Origin: Sphingomonas sp. LM7
GTDB taxonomy: Bacteria > Pseudomonadota > Alphaproteobacteria > Sphingomonadales > Sphingomonadaceae
Length of the DNA: 64,000 nucleotides
Assembly (NCBI RefSeq): GCF_002002925.1
Contig: NZ_CP019511.1
Coordinates: forward strand, 1,674,001-1,738,000
Direction: 5' to 3'
The translations under genes were made by a program, and so were the position numbers. How positions within the stretch are numbered: the first letter of the stretch is position 1; every line of letters starts with the position of its first letter. Positions 27,438 through 36,647 of the stretch are shown in pieces. The notes beneath the pieces were generated by a model. The model had not been told where the DNA came from, searched no databases, and saw only the letters and a program-made list of their open reading frames with translations.

Positions 27438-28523
27438 TCAGCGCTTTACCAGTTCTACACGCCGGTTCTTCGCCTTGCCGTCGTCGGTGGCGTTGTCGGC
27501 GACCGGCTTGGTCTGGCCATAGCCTTTGGCGGTCAGCCGATCGATTGCGATGCCCTGTGCCAGCAGCGCGCCGAGCACGGCGCTGGCACGACCGGTGGAC
27601 AGCTGCTGGTTGTGCGCGGCGGCCCCCGAATTGTCGGTATGGCCCTGAACCTCGAGCCTGAGTTGGGGATGCGCTTTGAGCAGCTTGATGATCTCGGCGA
27701 GGATCGGCTGCGAATCCGGCTTGATAGCCGTCGCGTCGGTATCGAAGTTGATGTACAGAGCCACATGGCCCTGCGCGTCGAGCGCGGCCTTCATTTGCTC
27801 CGCGTCGAGCAGCTTCGCCTTCATCTCCAGCGCTTTCTTCTCGACGATGGTCAGCCAGTAGCTGTCGTCCTCGTCCTGCCAGCGCTTCCACACCTCGACC
27901 CAGATCTCACCGGCCGGCGTACGGACCATATAGGTGCCGCCCTTCTCGGCACCCAGATTGTAGAGGCCGCGGTGGCGGTTGTCGGCGAACTTCAGCTTGG
28001 CGTCGGTGATCTCCTTGCCGGAGCCCTCCCAGACCGTGCCCCCGCCCAGATCCTTGACGAGCTTCTCATAGGTCTTCTGCGCCTGGAAGATCGACACGCC
28101 CTTGCCGAGCGCGCGCCTCGTGTAGAGCTGCCCCTCGACGGGGATCACCTTCTTCCCGTCAAAGAATTCGTAGCGGTCATAGGCGACGTCATGCTGGAGC
28201 TCCCGCGAGGAATCGCCCGGCCGGTTCTTGAGCGACAGCGGCTCATAGCCTTCCATCAGGCTGAAATAGGGCCAAGCACCACCCGGTGCGCTGCCCATCG
28301 GCGCGCTGGCCGGATCGAAGCCAGCCGGCGCCGCCGCGACTGCGCCGGCTGGCGCGCCGACATTCGCAATCACGGTAGCGTTCTCGATGACATTGGCGGC
28401 GATGCCGTTCGCGGTTTCGTCAGGCTGCGACGCACAGGCGCCCAGCGCCAGCGTCGCCAGCGCGCAGCCCCAGCGCGCGCGGTTCCTTCGAAGACCCGAA
28501 ATTCCCAAAGCCCGTTCACGCAT
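27438..28523 (-). CDS. OmpA-family lipoprotein
   Basis: The 361-residue protein has an N-terminal lipobox LALGAC with lipidated Cys30 and a GGGAGG ribosome-binding site 6 nt before its ATG. Residues ~100-240 have no family I recognise. Residues ~255-361 form an OmpA_C peptidoglycan-binding domain: YINFDTDATAIKPDSQPIL, LEVQGHTDNSG and NRRVELVKR. It should anchor the outer membrane to peptidoglycan. It is divergent from another small lipoprotein gene across a 153-bp region, and lies upstream of the ECF sigma gene on the same strand. Confidence 0.85.
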   Translation of the reverse strand: MRERALGISGLRRNRARWGCALATLALGACASQPDETANGIAANVIENATVIANVGAPAGAVAAAPAGFDPASAPMGSAPGGAWPYFSLMEGYEPLSLKNRPGDSSRELQHDVAYDRYEFFDGKKVIPVEGQLYTRRALGKGVSIFQAQKTYEKLVKDLGGGTVWEGSGKEITDAKLKFADNRHRGLYNLGAEKGGTYMVRTPAGEIWVEVWKRWQDEDDSYWLTIVEKKALEMKAKLLDAEQMKAALDAQGHVALYINFDTDATAIKPDSQPILAEIIKLLKAHPQLRLEVQGHTDNSGAAAHNQQLSTGRASAVLGALLAQGIAIDRLTAKGYGQTKPVADNATDDGKAKNRRVELVKR

Positions 28524-28676
28524 CGCCCACCTCCCTGTCGCTGCTCAGGACAAGACGGCGGTTTGCGGCGCAAACGGACATCGCCGGCAAATTTCTCGTG
28601 AGCCGGGCGCTGCATGTCCGCTTCGATCCGCCGCCGCCGTCTAGCCCGGCAATGGGGTTCAAAAGGGAGGATGATC

Positions 28677-29282
28677 ATGCGACACGCGATGACGATGTGC
28701 ACGGCAGTGGTGGTTGCGGGGTTGGCGCTGGCCGGCTGCGGCGGCCGCCAGACTGCGGAGAACGGCGAAACTGCCGTTGCCGGCGGCGGTGCGGCTGGGG
28801 GCGGTCACGACATCGACCCCTGCACGCTGATCACGCCCCGGGAAATGACTGCGATCACCACCGACAAGGTGACCGGCACCAATCGCGACGGCGTGTCCTG
28901 CACCTATCGAAGCGAGCCCAATGACGGCGTCCAGATCACCGTCCGCGCCACCGGCGGCGCCAAGGCGATGGAAGTGGTGCACCGTTCCGCCGAGCTGCTG
29001 GGCGGCATGGGCGGCACAGTCGCTGACAAGGGCGGTGCTGGCGCGGATGTCGCCGAGATGCTCAAGAAGGACACGGGCGCCGTCCCGGCGCTCGGCGACG
29101 AAGCCGTGTGGGGGCCAAACGACACACTGTCGGTGCGCAAAGGCGATGCGTTCGTCGAGGTGACGCCGCCGCTGATGCACGATCCGGCGAATCACAGCGG
29201 CTATCCGCTGATCAGGAAGGAAGAGAAGCGCGCCATCGCTCAGGCGGTCGCCGTGAAGCTGATCGAGAAGCTGCCGCGCTGA
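28677..29282 (+). CDS. Small lipoprotein of unknown function
   Basis: The ATG at 28677 is preferred because GGGAGG lies 6 nt upstream; an ATG at 28671 abuts that site. The 201-residue protein has the lipobox LALAGC (Cys21) followed by a Gly/Ala-rich spacer. The mature domain starts DPCTLITPREMTAIT and contains VSCTYRSEPND and a GDEAVWGPNDTLSVRKGD segment. That pattern resembles small exported DUF3558-like proteins, with two Cys that could pair. Function unknown. Divergent from the OmpA-like lipoprotein and 22 bp upstream of the Crp/Fnr gene. Confidence 0.75.
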   Translation: MRHAMTMCTAVVVAGLALAGCGGRQTAENGETAVAGGGAAGGGHDIDPCTLITPREMTAITTDKVTGTNRDGVSCTYRSEPNDGVQITVRATGGAKAMEVVHRSAELLGGMGGTVADKGGAGADVAEMLKKDTGAVPALGDEAVWGPNDTLSVRKGDAFVEVTPPLMHDPANHSGYPLIRKEEKRAIAQAVAVKLIEKLPR

Positions 29283-29304
29283 TTAGCGCAGCGGAGGCCG
29301 CGCG

Positions 29305-30039
29305 GTGGCAGTTGTCAAATATCCGTCATTGGGGTTCACTTCGCGAGTGACCCCGATGGCGCCCGCAGAGCAGCAGGAGGACGGATATCCCCTCCCCTTC
29401 GTGGCGAAGGCGTTTGCCTGCTCGGCCGACATCGCCGCACAGGTCGTGCGGCGCGGGCGCCTGCGCCATTTCGGGGACCGGGCGATCATCCTGCGGCAGG
29501 GCGACTGGCTCACGCTCGCCTATCTGCTGATCTCGGGCCGGGCACAGGCGCTGTTGTACGGCGCCGACGGGCAGATCATCTTGCTCCACGACTTCCGGTC
29601 CGGAGACCTGTTCGGCGCGATCGGTGAGATCGACTCGGTTCGCCAGGACGCCGATGTGGTCGCGCTGGACCCGGTAGAGACGTTCGTGCTCGAAGCGGCC
29701 GAACTCGCCCGGCTGGCGGAACAGCACGGCGCCATCGGCCTAGCCCTGTCGCGCATGCTGATGGCGCGCCTTCGCCAGATGACCGGGCGGATCTATGAGC
29801 GCGCCGCGTTGTCGGCGGTAGGCCGTGTCTATGCCGAGCTGTTGCGAGAGGCACGGCGAGCACCCGATCTCCGGATCAGCCCTGCGCCGATATTGTCGGA
29901 ACTTGCGCTTCGGGTGGCGACGACGCGCGAGACGGCCTCCCGCGCCGTGAATGCGCTGGATCGCCGGGGCATCATCCGCCGCGACGCATATTCGCTGACG
30001 GTGGTGGCGCCGCACCGGCTGGAGGCGCTGATCATTTGA
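29305..30039 (+). CDS. Crp/Fnr-family transcriptional regulator
   Basis: The GTG at 29305 has GGAGG 7 nt upstream, so it is preferred to the ATG at 29356. The 244-residue protein has a cyclic-nucleotide-binding beta roll (~35-150: LRQGDWLTLAYLLISGRAQ, FRSGDLFGAIGEID). A dimerisation helix follows (~150-185), then a winged helix with ILSELALRVATTRETASRAVNALDRRG (~200-228). No N-terminal Cys cluster for an iron-sulfur centre is present. The classic cAMP-binding RS motif is not evident, so the ligand is unclear. Its 3' end overlaps the convergent TPR/SLOG gene by 8 bp. Confidence 0.88.
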   Translation: MAVVKYPSLGFTSRVTPMAPAEQQEDGYPLPFVAKAFACSADIAAQVVRRGRLRHFGDRAIILRQGDWLTLAYLLISGRAQALLYGADGQIILLHDFRSGDLFGAIGEIDSVRQDADVVALDPVETFVLEAAELARLAEQHGAIGLALSRMLMARLRQMTGRIYERAALSAVGRVYAELLREARRAPDLRISPAPILSELALRVATTRETASRAVNALDRRGIIRRDAYSLTVVAPHRLEALII

Positions 30040-31612
30040 GCGCGTAGAGCCCGATCGGCGGCTCTGCTGCGTGCGGTTCGAGTTCGCCGACATAATCGGC
30101 GCGAACGCCGTCGCTCCCCCTTGCCGCCAGCGCCGCCGCAAAGTCCTGGGTGACGCAGGCGGAGCCCGCGGGCGTCGATGCCGCCGCCGCTTCCGCAGGG
30201 CTGGTCGCTTCTGCCGGCAACCGCAGCGCGTTCGAGAAGGGGTCCTCGAAGGGCACGACTGCGCAAAAATCACCCCCCACGCGATGACCGTCGCGAGCCA
30301 GTGCGAGGATCAGGTCAGCCGCATCCTGCAAATTCTTGTGTGCGAGCAGCACCCGCTCGCCCGACAGATACGGCGCGACGACGGGAACGGATACCCTCGT
30401 AATGGCTTCGCCGACCGTTGCCAGCCATCGTTCGATCGTGTCGGCCTTTGCGGACTGGGCAGGCATGATCGCGATCACCGCGAGCGCCGCGCGTGCTTCC
30501 GCCTCCAGCGTCTCCGCAACCTGGGACGCACCCGCGGTCTCGCGTGGCGCCTGCACGATCCGCTGGCGCCGATTGCTCGCCGCCCAGATGTCTTGCGCCT
30601 GGAGCGTCGCGCTGGCGCCGGACGCGGCAGCATCGTCGCCGGCGACCACGAGCAGCTGGGTCGCCTCGCTTTCCAGCTGGCGTGCGTTGAGCACTGCCGC
30701 GCCCATGGCGATCTCGTCGGCAAGCCCGATCGTCACCGTTCCCGGCGGCGATCCGAACGGGCGGACGGCCCGCACCGTCTCCGCCTGATCGACTAGGGCG
30801 TCGAACCGCCGCCGCCACGCCGCACCGAACGGGTCCACCGATACCGATGCAAAGGCTGCTGCTCCCCCGGGGAGCACGGCGTGCAGCTGCGCTCCGCGCG
30901 CGAGGAGCGCCTCTGCGATGAGGATGTCGGCGCCCGCTGCCAGCGCGCCATAGCCGAAGCCGATCCTCTCTTCTTCCAGCAAGGCCAGGATTTCCCGGTC
31001 CAGATCCTTGCGGCCGACGGCGTCGGAATCGAACGACATGTGTCCGCCGAAATGGAGCGAGCGCGGGGGCCGATGCGCGTCGAGCCAGGACGCGTCCCGC
31101 CCCTGCGCCGTGAGAACCAGCCTGAACTGGCGCAGCGTGGTGGCATGATCTTCCCAAGCCTTTGGCGCCAGCGCGATGGCTTCGGCGAACGCCGCGCGCG
31201 CCTCGTCGTGCCGGTTCAGCAGCAGAAGCGCCTCGGCGCGGGTAGCGGCGCGATAATAGGGCGTTTCGGGCTCGTCGGGATGCGCATCGATGCTGCCGAG
31301 CACCTCCAGCGCCAGGCTCTCCGCCTCGTCGACGCTGCCGCCCAGCGCCGCCAATGTCGCCGCGTTGATCAGCGGATATGTCGCCGGCTGCAATTCCGCC
31401 GAGCGCCTGTAGGCGGCGGCAGCCTCGCGATAGAGAAGCTGCCGCTCCTGCGCAGACGAACGGAGCGCGAGATCCTTCAGCAACCGCCCCTTGACGATCA
31501 GCATCGCCACGTCGTCGGGCGAAGCGTCCGCCGCGGCAAAGCGGCGAAGCGCCTCATCAATCGCCCCGGCACGAGCCAGCGCGATGATGGCAGCGGGAGA
31601 CGAACTGCTCAT
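30032..31612 (-). CDS. TPR-S / SLOG-like / degenerate class III cyclase protein
   Basis: The 526-residue protein has three parts. Residues ~1-180 are helical repeats with KGRLLKDLAL, ATYPLINAATLAAL, PYYRAATRAEALLLL and WEDHATTLRQFRLVL, a pattern I associate with the TPR-S sensor domain of conflict-type systems. Residues ~185-320 begin SLHFGGHMSFD and contain GFGYGALAAGADILIAEALL and LHAVLPGG, a Rossmann-like SLOG-type nucleotide-binding region. Residues ~370-526 follow the order of a class III nucleotide cyclase (GHRVGGDFCAVVPFEDPF, ACVTQDFAAAL, final GLYALK) but lack the metal-binding Asp segment near the start, reading AVIAIMPAQS. I infer a nucleotide-sensing, non-catalytic cyclase fold. 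Neighbours are a Crp/Fnr regulator and a TIR protein. Confidence 0.7.
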   Translation of the reverse strand: MSSSSPAAIIALARAGAIDEALRRFAAADASPDDVAMLIVKGRLLKDLALRSSAQERQLLYREAAAAYRRSAELQPATYPLINAATLAALGGSVDEAESLALEVLGSIDAHPDEPETPYYRAATRAEALLLLNRHDEARAAFAEAIALAPKAWEDHATTLRQFRLVLTAQGRDASWLDAHRPPRSLHFGGHMSFDSDAVGRKDLDREILALLEEERIGFGYGALAAGADILIAEALLARGAQLHAVLPGGAAAFASVSVDPFGAAWRRRFDALVDQAETVRAVRPFGSPPGTVTIGLADEIAMGAAVLNARQLESEATQLLVVAGDDAAASGASATLQAQDIWAASNRRQRIVQAPRETAGASQVAETLEAEARAALAVIAIMPAQSAKADTIERWLATVGEAITRVSVPVVAPYLSGERVLLAHKNLQDAADLILALARDGHRVGGDFCAVVPFEDPFSNALRLPAEATSPAEAAAASTPAGSACVTQDFAAALAARGSDGVRADYVGELEPHAAEPPIGLYALK

Positions 31613-31664
31613 GGTGCAACTCCGCGTCGGTTATCTTTGTGACGCTCGATGCGTTTATCGGCCA

Positions 31665-32258
31665 TCACGGTGGTGGCGGCCCGGTATTGGTGCCGGTGTC
31701 ATCGTGCGAGAAAAACGGGTGGACCGAGGGGCCGCGCAGCACATCCAGCTTCAGGGGATAGAACGTCTCGAGTTCCGCATCCTTCCACGGCTTTCCATTC
31801 TTCTTCTTGACATGGTTGATGCAATATATTGCCTGCACCTTCGAGCCGTCCGTCGTGGTAAATTGGGTCAATGTCTTGCCTGTGAACGTGTGGCGCCCGC
31901 CCGTAATTACGAGGCCCTCCGCGGAACCGAATTTATATCCCGGCGCGTCCAGGACCACCACGAGATAGCTCTTCCAGCGCCACTTCAAATCGCCAAGTCC
32001 CCAACCCACCGGCTTTCTGGCCCCGCTCTTAATCTCACTCGTCCAGATCGGAATCAGGTCTTCAATTTTGGCGGATGAATTGACATCACCCGCATGTATC
32101 AAAAAAGCTTCTACCTTGCCGTGATAACCGTGCATCGTCTGGCCCGGTGTCACATAGTAGAAATAGGCATAGGGCGCCGAACCGGCGCGCGTCTGTTCCC
32201 CTGCCTCGTCCACGACTACCGCGTTTCCGCTGTCGCGTGGCTCCGAACCTGCGCTCAT
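31665..32258 (-). CDS. Unknown protein, lower GC than neighbours
   Basis: The ATG at 32258 follows a strong AGGGAGGG site, so it is preferred to the ATG 18 bp upstream. The 197-residue product has no signal peptide or membrane helix. It is rich in aromatic and Gly/Thr residues (YAYFYYVTPGQ, GWGLGDLKWRWKSY, GGRHTFTGKTLTQF) and ends in a Pro-rich tail. The alternating pattern suggests a beta-rich soluble fold. I recognise no family. Counting 31801-31860 directly gives 29 G or C in 60, clearly below the surrounding DNA, which hints at recent acquisition. It sits between the TPR/SLOG and TIR genes on the same strand. Confidence 0.7.
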   Translation of the reverse strand: MSAGSEPRDSGNAVVVDEAGEQTRAGSAPYAYFYYVTPGQTMHGYHGKVEAFLIHAGDVNSSAKIEDLIPIWTSEIKSGARKPVGWGLGDLKWRWKSYLVVVLDAPGYKFGSAEGLVITGGRHTFTGKTLTQFTTTDGSKVQAIYCINHVKKKNGKPWKDAELETFYPLKLDVLRGPSVHPFFSHDDTGTNTGPPPP

Positions 32259-32291
32259 CTTACCCTCCCTCGACATAGTGGCTTACGCTAT

Positions 32292-33908
32292 TCACTCTCC
32301 TTCACACGCCGAACGGCGGCCATCGTCACTCCGCGGCTCTAGCAACGGGCTTCTCCGTCCCCATCCCTGCTGATCGCTCTGCAGCTTACGCTTCAGCGCC
32401 AACCAGTCGCTGTTCTGCGGGTCTCGCGATGTCAGGAAATCGACCGCCTCGCGGGCTTGCTTGAGCCGCGCACGCGCGCCGGCCTTGTCGTCGCTTCTGA
32501 ACAGGGAAAGTGCCAGGCCTCGGCGCGCTGCCGCCAGCCGGAACCGGACATCCAGATTGTCGGGCCGATCGAGTGGCGCGATGATGGCATGCTGCCGCAG
32601 GCGCGCGTCGCGCGAGCGCGCCCAGAGCCCGCGCATGTAGAAGCTGTCGGCGAGATAGCCATAAGCGTTGGCCAGGCTCAGCAGGATATGTTCGTCACCG
32701 GGCGCGAGCCGCAACGCGCGGGCCAGCATCAGCAGCGCGCGGTCGTAGGAACGCTGCGCAGCCCGATAGTCCCGCGTGCCGTAGAGTTGGACATTGCCGA
32801 GATTGATCGAAGCCGAAGCCGCTTTCATCAGAGGCTCGGGCTCGGTCGGCGTCGCCCTGGCCAGACGGTCGGCCGTCGCAGCGGCAGCGGCGTATTGCGC
32901 CTGCGCCCGCGGCCAATCGCGCATCTCCTCGTACACGCGGCCGATTCCCATCAAGCTCTTGGTGTGCGCGAGCAGATATTGATCGCCCGCTCCGCGCTGG
33001 ACCTGCTCGGCCGTGGTCTGTCGCGCCTCGTCGAACGCGGCGAGTGCGCTCCGGGCCCTGCCCTCGACAAGCAAGTCGTCGCCAACCGCTTGAAGGATGC
33101 GCGCGCGCCGCACCAGCGACTCGTCCGGAAGCCCCGACACGTCGTTCCGCCCGCCATAATATCGCAGCGCGCGGGCGTTGACGGCGGTCATCGTGTCGAG
33201 CCGCCCCACCTTCCGCAACCGGTCACGCAGATCCGTCAGCATGAACTCCACCAGCCCTTCCGCCTCGGCGCGCTGGCGCTCGGCTTCGCGCCGGGCGGTC
33301 AGGGCAAAGCTCGTCAACACCGTCATGACTAGCATCGCGGCGAGCGCGCCCGCCGTGACCGCCATCACGCGTCGGATGCGGCGCTGCGCGTCGCGCTGGA
33401 CAAGGGCATCGAGATCGACTTCCGACAGCCCGGCGACCAGCTTGAGCAGGCCGAGGCGGTGGCCGTCGCCCTCCTTTCTCAGATCGGCGGCGAGCGGCTC
33501 GACACCCCCGGCCGAAAGCGCCTCCGGAAAACACAGGACCGGATCGCCGCGGACGATCGCGGCCAGCACGGGCCGGTCGGGGTGCAGTTCGCGAAACGTC
33601 TCGATTTCCTTGCGCACCCAGATCGAGGCGGCGCTGTCCGGGGAGCATAGGACGACAAGGCTCTGCGATCCCGCCAGCGCCGACCGCACCTTTGCGCTGA
33701 GATCATGTCCAGCGGACAGTTCTTCCCGATCGAGGAAGATCGGCGCCAGCCTTGCCGGGAGCGCCCCCGTTGCGCGTTTGCCGATCAGCCGGCGTGGCAT
33801 ATGAAAGGATTCGAGCCGCTTGTGCACCAGGCGCGCCACCGCCGCATCCTTGTGGCTGTAGCTTAGAAACGCACGGTACTGGCGAACAACTTCCTGTTCT
33901 TCCGCCAC
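32292..33908 (-). CDS. TIR-domain protein with transmembrane helix and TPR region
   Basis: A GTG at 33908 (after a weak GCAGG) is chosen; a TTG at 33962 adds 18 residues. The 538-residue protein starts with a TIR domain: RAFLSYSHKDAA (BB-like start), PIFLDREELSAGHDL, and SPDSAASIWVRKEIETF, where Glu101 occupies the position of the catalytic Glu of NAD-cleaving TIR domains. A single helix (~181-203) follows, then ~330 residues of TPR-like repeats (ALAAFDEARQTTAEQV, WPRAQAQYAAAAATADRLA, AAQRSYDRALLMLARAL). The TIR would face the cytosol and the repeats the periplasm. NADase activity is inferred from the Glu, not shown. Confidence 0.82.
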   Translation of the reverse strand: MAEEQEVVRQYRAFLSYSHKDAAVARLVHKRLESFHMPRRLIGKRATGALPARLAPIFLDREELSAGHDLSAKVRSALAGSQSLVVLCSPDSAASIWVRKEIETFRELHPDRPVLAAIVRGDPVLCFPEALSAGGVEPLAADLRKEGDGHRLGLLKLVAGLSEVDLDALVQRDAQRRIRRVMAVTAGALAAMLVMTVLTSFALTARREAERQRAEAEGLVEFMLTDLRDRLRKVGRLDTMTAVNARALRYYGGRNDVSGLPDESLVRRARILQAVGDDLLVEGRARSALAAFDEARQTTAEQVQRGAGDQYLLAHTKSLMGIGRVYEEMRDWPRAQAQYAAAAATADRLARATPTEPEPLMKAASASINLGNVQLYGTRDYRAAQRSYDRALLMLARALRLAPGDEHILLSLANAYGYLADSFYMRGLWARSRDARLRQHAIIAPLDRPDNLDVRFRLAAARRGLALSLFRSDDKAGARARLKQAREAVDFLTSRDPQNSDWLALKRKLQSDQQGWGRRSPLLEPRSDDGRRSACEGE

Positions 33909-34126
33909 GACCTGCCCCGCTGCGACGATCGACCGGAAAGCTGGCAGACCATCGTCCCGCAAGCAAGTATTTCAGCGTAGGCCAATGAAAGCGGCCCCAA
34001 CATGCGATTCTGAGCTCCAGACGAGGATAGCCTTTTTCGTCGCCATTACTTGAGCGAAACGGGCGAGAGGTTACGCAGATCACCTGCTCACCCCTCGCCC
34101 GCCCGCCCGGCCCTGAACTGACGCGC

Positions 34127-36637
34127 CTACTCGTAGCGCAGGGCATTGACCGGATTGGTGCGCGCGACGCGGAAGGCATGCGCGCCGATCGTCGCGACGG
34201 CGATCAGCAGCGCAAGCAGCCCCGCCGCCACGAAGGGCGTGGGCGTCAGGCCGATGCGGACGTCGAACTGGTTGAGCCAGTCGCGCATCACCCACCACGC
34301 CACCGGCCACGCGATCAGATTGGCGATCAGCACGGGGCGACTGAACTGCCAGACGAGGAGCTGCACGATGTCGCGGGTCCGCGCGCCGAGCACCTTGCGG
34401 ATGCCGATTTCCTTGGTACGGCGCTCGGCAGTGAAGGCCGCGAGACCGAACAGCCCGAGACAGCCGATCACCGCGGCGAGGATCGCGAACATCCCGAACA
34501 GCTGGGCGCGGGTTTCGTCACGACGGTACAGGTTGTGTACGATGTCGGTCACCGAACGCGCCTCGAACGGGATCTCGGGCAGCATGCGCTTCCAGATCGC
34601 CTCGACCTTGTCGCGCACCGGCCTCGCTTCGCCAGCATGCCGGACAAGCAATGTCGAATAGCCGCGCGTCTGATAGAAATAGAGGATTGGCTGGAGCGGC
34701 TCGCGGACGCTGCGATACCGCACGTCGCTGACCACGCCGACGATCGTCGCCGGCACCCAGGTACCGGCCTCGCTGATGGTCAGGCCAGCCTGTAGCTGCT
34801 TGCCGATCGCTGCCTGTGGCGTCGCGAAGCCGAGCCGCTTGGCCGCCATCTCGGACAGGATCACGTTTATGCCGCGCGCCGCCAGCGCCCGCTCGGCATC
34901 TATATCGACCGGCGAGGGCGTCGTGGCATCGTCCATCGCCACCGCTTCCGAAAAGGTGCGTCCGGCGAGCAGCTTCATCCCCAGCGTGTCGATCACCCCG
35001 GGGTCTATGCCGTAGATGCCGAGTTGCGCGTTGCGCGTCTGGCCCGGCAGGCGCACCGAGGTCATCGAGTTGTTGCCGGGATTGACCCCGATGGAGGTGC
35101 GCGCGACCGAAGAGACGCCGGGCACTTGCCGGACCTCCTCGATAAAGGCACGCGACACCGCTTCCGCCTGCGGCGTGTTGAGACGCAGCACCTGCAACAG
35201 CCCGTCGCGGCGATATCCCGCATCCATCGTTCGCGCGTAGATCGTCTGCGAATAAACTATCGCGGTGCAGATGAGCAGACCGATCGAGACGGCGAACTGC
35301 CCCACCACGAGCAGGTTGCGCAGTCGTCCATTGCCCTCGGCATCGGCGGCCGACTTGTTGGCCTTGAGCACGACGGCGGGCTGGAAGCGCGATAGATACA
35401 GCGCCGGATAGGCGCCCCCTGCGATCCCGACGATCACCGCCAGAAGCACGACTGGCAGCAGAATGCCGTGCGCACCGAAATAGCGGATCTGCATCGTCGC
35501 ATCCAGAAAGGTGTTGAGCGGCGGCAGCGCCAGTTCCGCGAAGGCAAGCGCGACCAGGGTTGCAATCCCCGCCACCAGCACGGATTCGCCGATGAACTGA
35601 ACGATCAATTGCTTGCGGGTCGCGCCCAGCACCTTGCGCAGCGCCACTTCGCGCGCGCGCTGCGATGCCCGTGCCGTGGCGAGATTGGTGAAGTTGATGC
35701 ATGCCATCCCCAGGATCATCAGCGCCACCACAGCGAAGGTGAAGATGGTCCGCTTGTCGCTACCGGGCGAGAAGCCCGATTGCTGTGCCTCGCCCAGATG
35801 CACGTCGCGGACGTTGGTCAGCCGGAAATCCTGGTCGGTGCCCGGATTGGTGACGGGTCCGCCATCGGCAGGATCGTTTGGGATGTTGCGCTTCTCCCAG
35901 GCGGGGAACTGCGCCTCCATCTGCGCCACGTCGGTGCCCGGGCGGACCTTCACATAGACATAGCCGCCTTGCGCGTTCCACGACGTCAGCATGCTGGTGT
36001 TGTTGCGGTAATAGGTCTGCGGATCGAACCGCGCGACGATGTCGAGGCGCAAATGGCTATTCTTCGGCAGGTCCGCGAAAACCCCGGTGACGCGGTAATC
36101 CTCGCGCAGTTCGTCGCTTATCAGCGTCACTGTCTGCCCGACCGGATCGGCATTGCCGAAATACTTCTTCGCCTCGCTCTCGCTCAGCACCACGCCATGC
36201 GGGTCGTCCAGCGCATGCGCGCGATCGCCGCGGACGAAGGAGATCGGCAGGATTTCGAAGATGTTGCCGTCGGCGAAATAGCTGTCGCGCGGACGGAATG
36301 CCTGTCCCTTGTAGACGACGTTGATGCCGCGATCGGCGAGGTAGACGCGCTTGAGAATCTGGGGGAAATCCTTCTGCAGCGCGATGCCCGAGGCGAAGCT
36401 CGACATCTGCAGCTTATATTCCTCGCCGCCATCAGCCGTGGGCTTGTAGAAATCCTGGAGCTGATATGCCTGCTCGGCCTCGGGCATCCAGTCGTCATAG
36501 CTGGACTCGTAGCGCACATAGGTGAGAATCAGCAGGCACGCGGCGATGCCGAGTGACAGCCCGAAGATGTTGATGAAGGCATAAACCTTGTTCTTGGCCA
36601 GGGCCCGCAGGCCGACGGTCACGTAATTGCGCCACAT
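34127..36637 (-). CDS. FtsX/MacB-type ABC transporter permease (second copy)
   Basis: The 836-residue protein starts at the ATG at 36637; upstream in-frame codons are a shadow of the next gene. Layout: a membrane helix after MWRNYVTVGLRALAKNKVYA, a large MacB-type periplasmic domain (~45-270), four helices of a first FtsX domain, a second periplasmic domain (~450-650), then a second FtsX domain ending NPVNALRYE. KEIGIRKVLGA occurs in the coupling loop. This is the eight-helix type of ABC export permease. It lies 10 bp downstream of its paralogue and closes the adaptor-ATPase-permease-permease operon. Substrate unknown; such systems export peptides, lipids or antibiotics. Confidence 0.88.
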   Translation of the reverse strand: MWRNYVTVGLRALAKNKVYAFINIFGLSLGIAACLLILTYVRYESSYDDWMPEAEQAYQLQDFYKPTADGGEEYKLQMSSFASGIALQKDFPQILKRVYLADRGINVVYKGQAFRPRDSYFADGNIFEILPISFVRGDRAHALDDPHGVVLSESEAKKYFGNADPVGQTVTLISDELREDYRVTGVFADLPKNSHLRLDIVARFDPQTYYRNNTSMLTSWNAQGGYVYVKVRPGTDVAQMEAQFPAWEKRNIPNDPADGGPVTNPGTDQDFRLTNVRDVHLGEAQQSGFSPGSDKRTIFTFAVVALMILGMACINFTNLATARASQRAREVALRKVLGATRKQLIVQFIGESVLVAGIATLVALAFAELALPPLNTFLDATMQIRYFGAHGILLPVVLLAVIVGIAGGAYPALYLSRFQPAVVLKANKSAADAEGNGRLRNLLVVGQFAVSIGLLICTAIVYSQTIYARTMDAGYRRDGLLQVLRLNTPQAEAVSRAFIEEVRQVPGVSSVARTSIGVNPGNNSMTSVRLPGQTRNAQLGIYGIDPGVIDTLGMKLLAGRTFSEAVAMDDATTPSPVDIDAERALAARGINVILSEMAAKRLGFATPQAAIGKQLQAGLTISEAGTWVPATIVGVVSDVRYRSVREPLQPILYFYQTRGYSTLLVRHAGEARPVRDKVEAIWKRMLPEIPFEARSVTDIVHNLYRRDETRAQLFGMFAILAAVIGCLGLFGLAAFTAERRTKEIGIRKVLGARTRDIVQLLVWQFSRPVLIANLIAWPVAWWVMRDWLNQFDVRIGLTPTPFVAAGLLALLIAVATIGAHAFRVARTNPVNALRYE

Positions 36638-36647
36638 GGTCTGGTTC

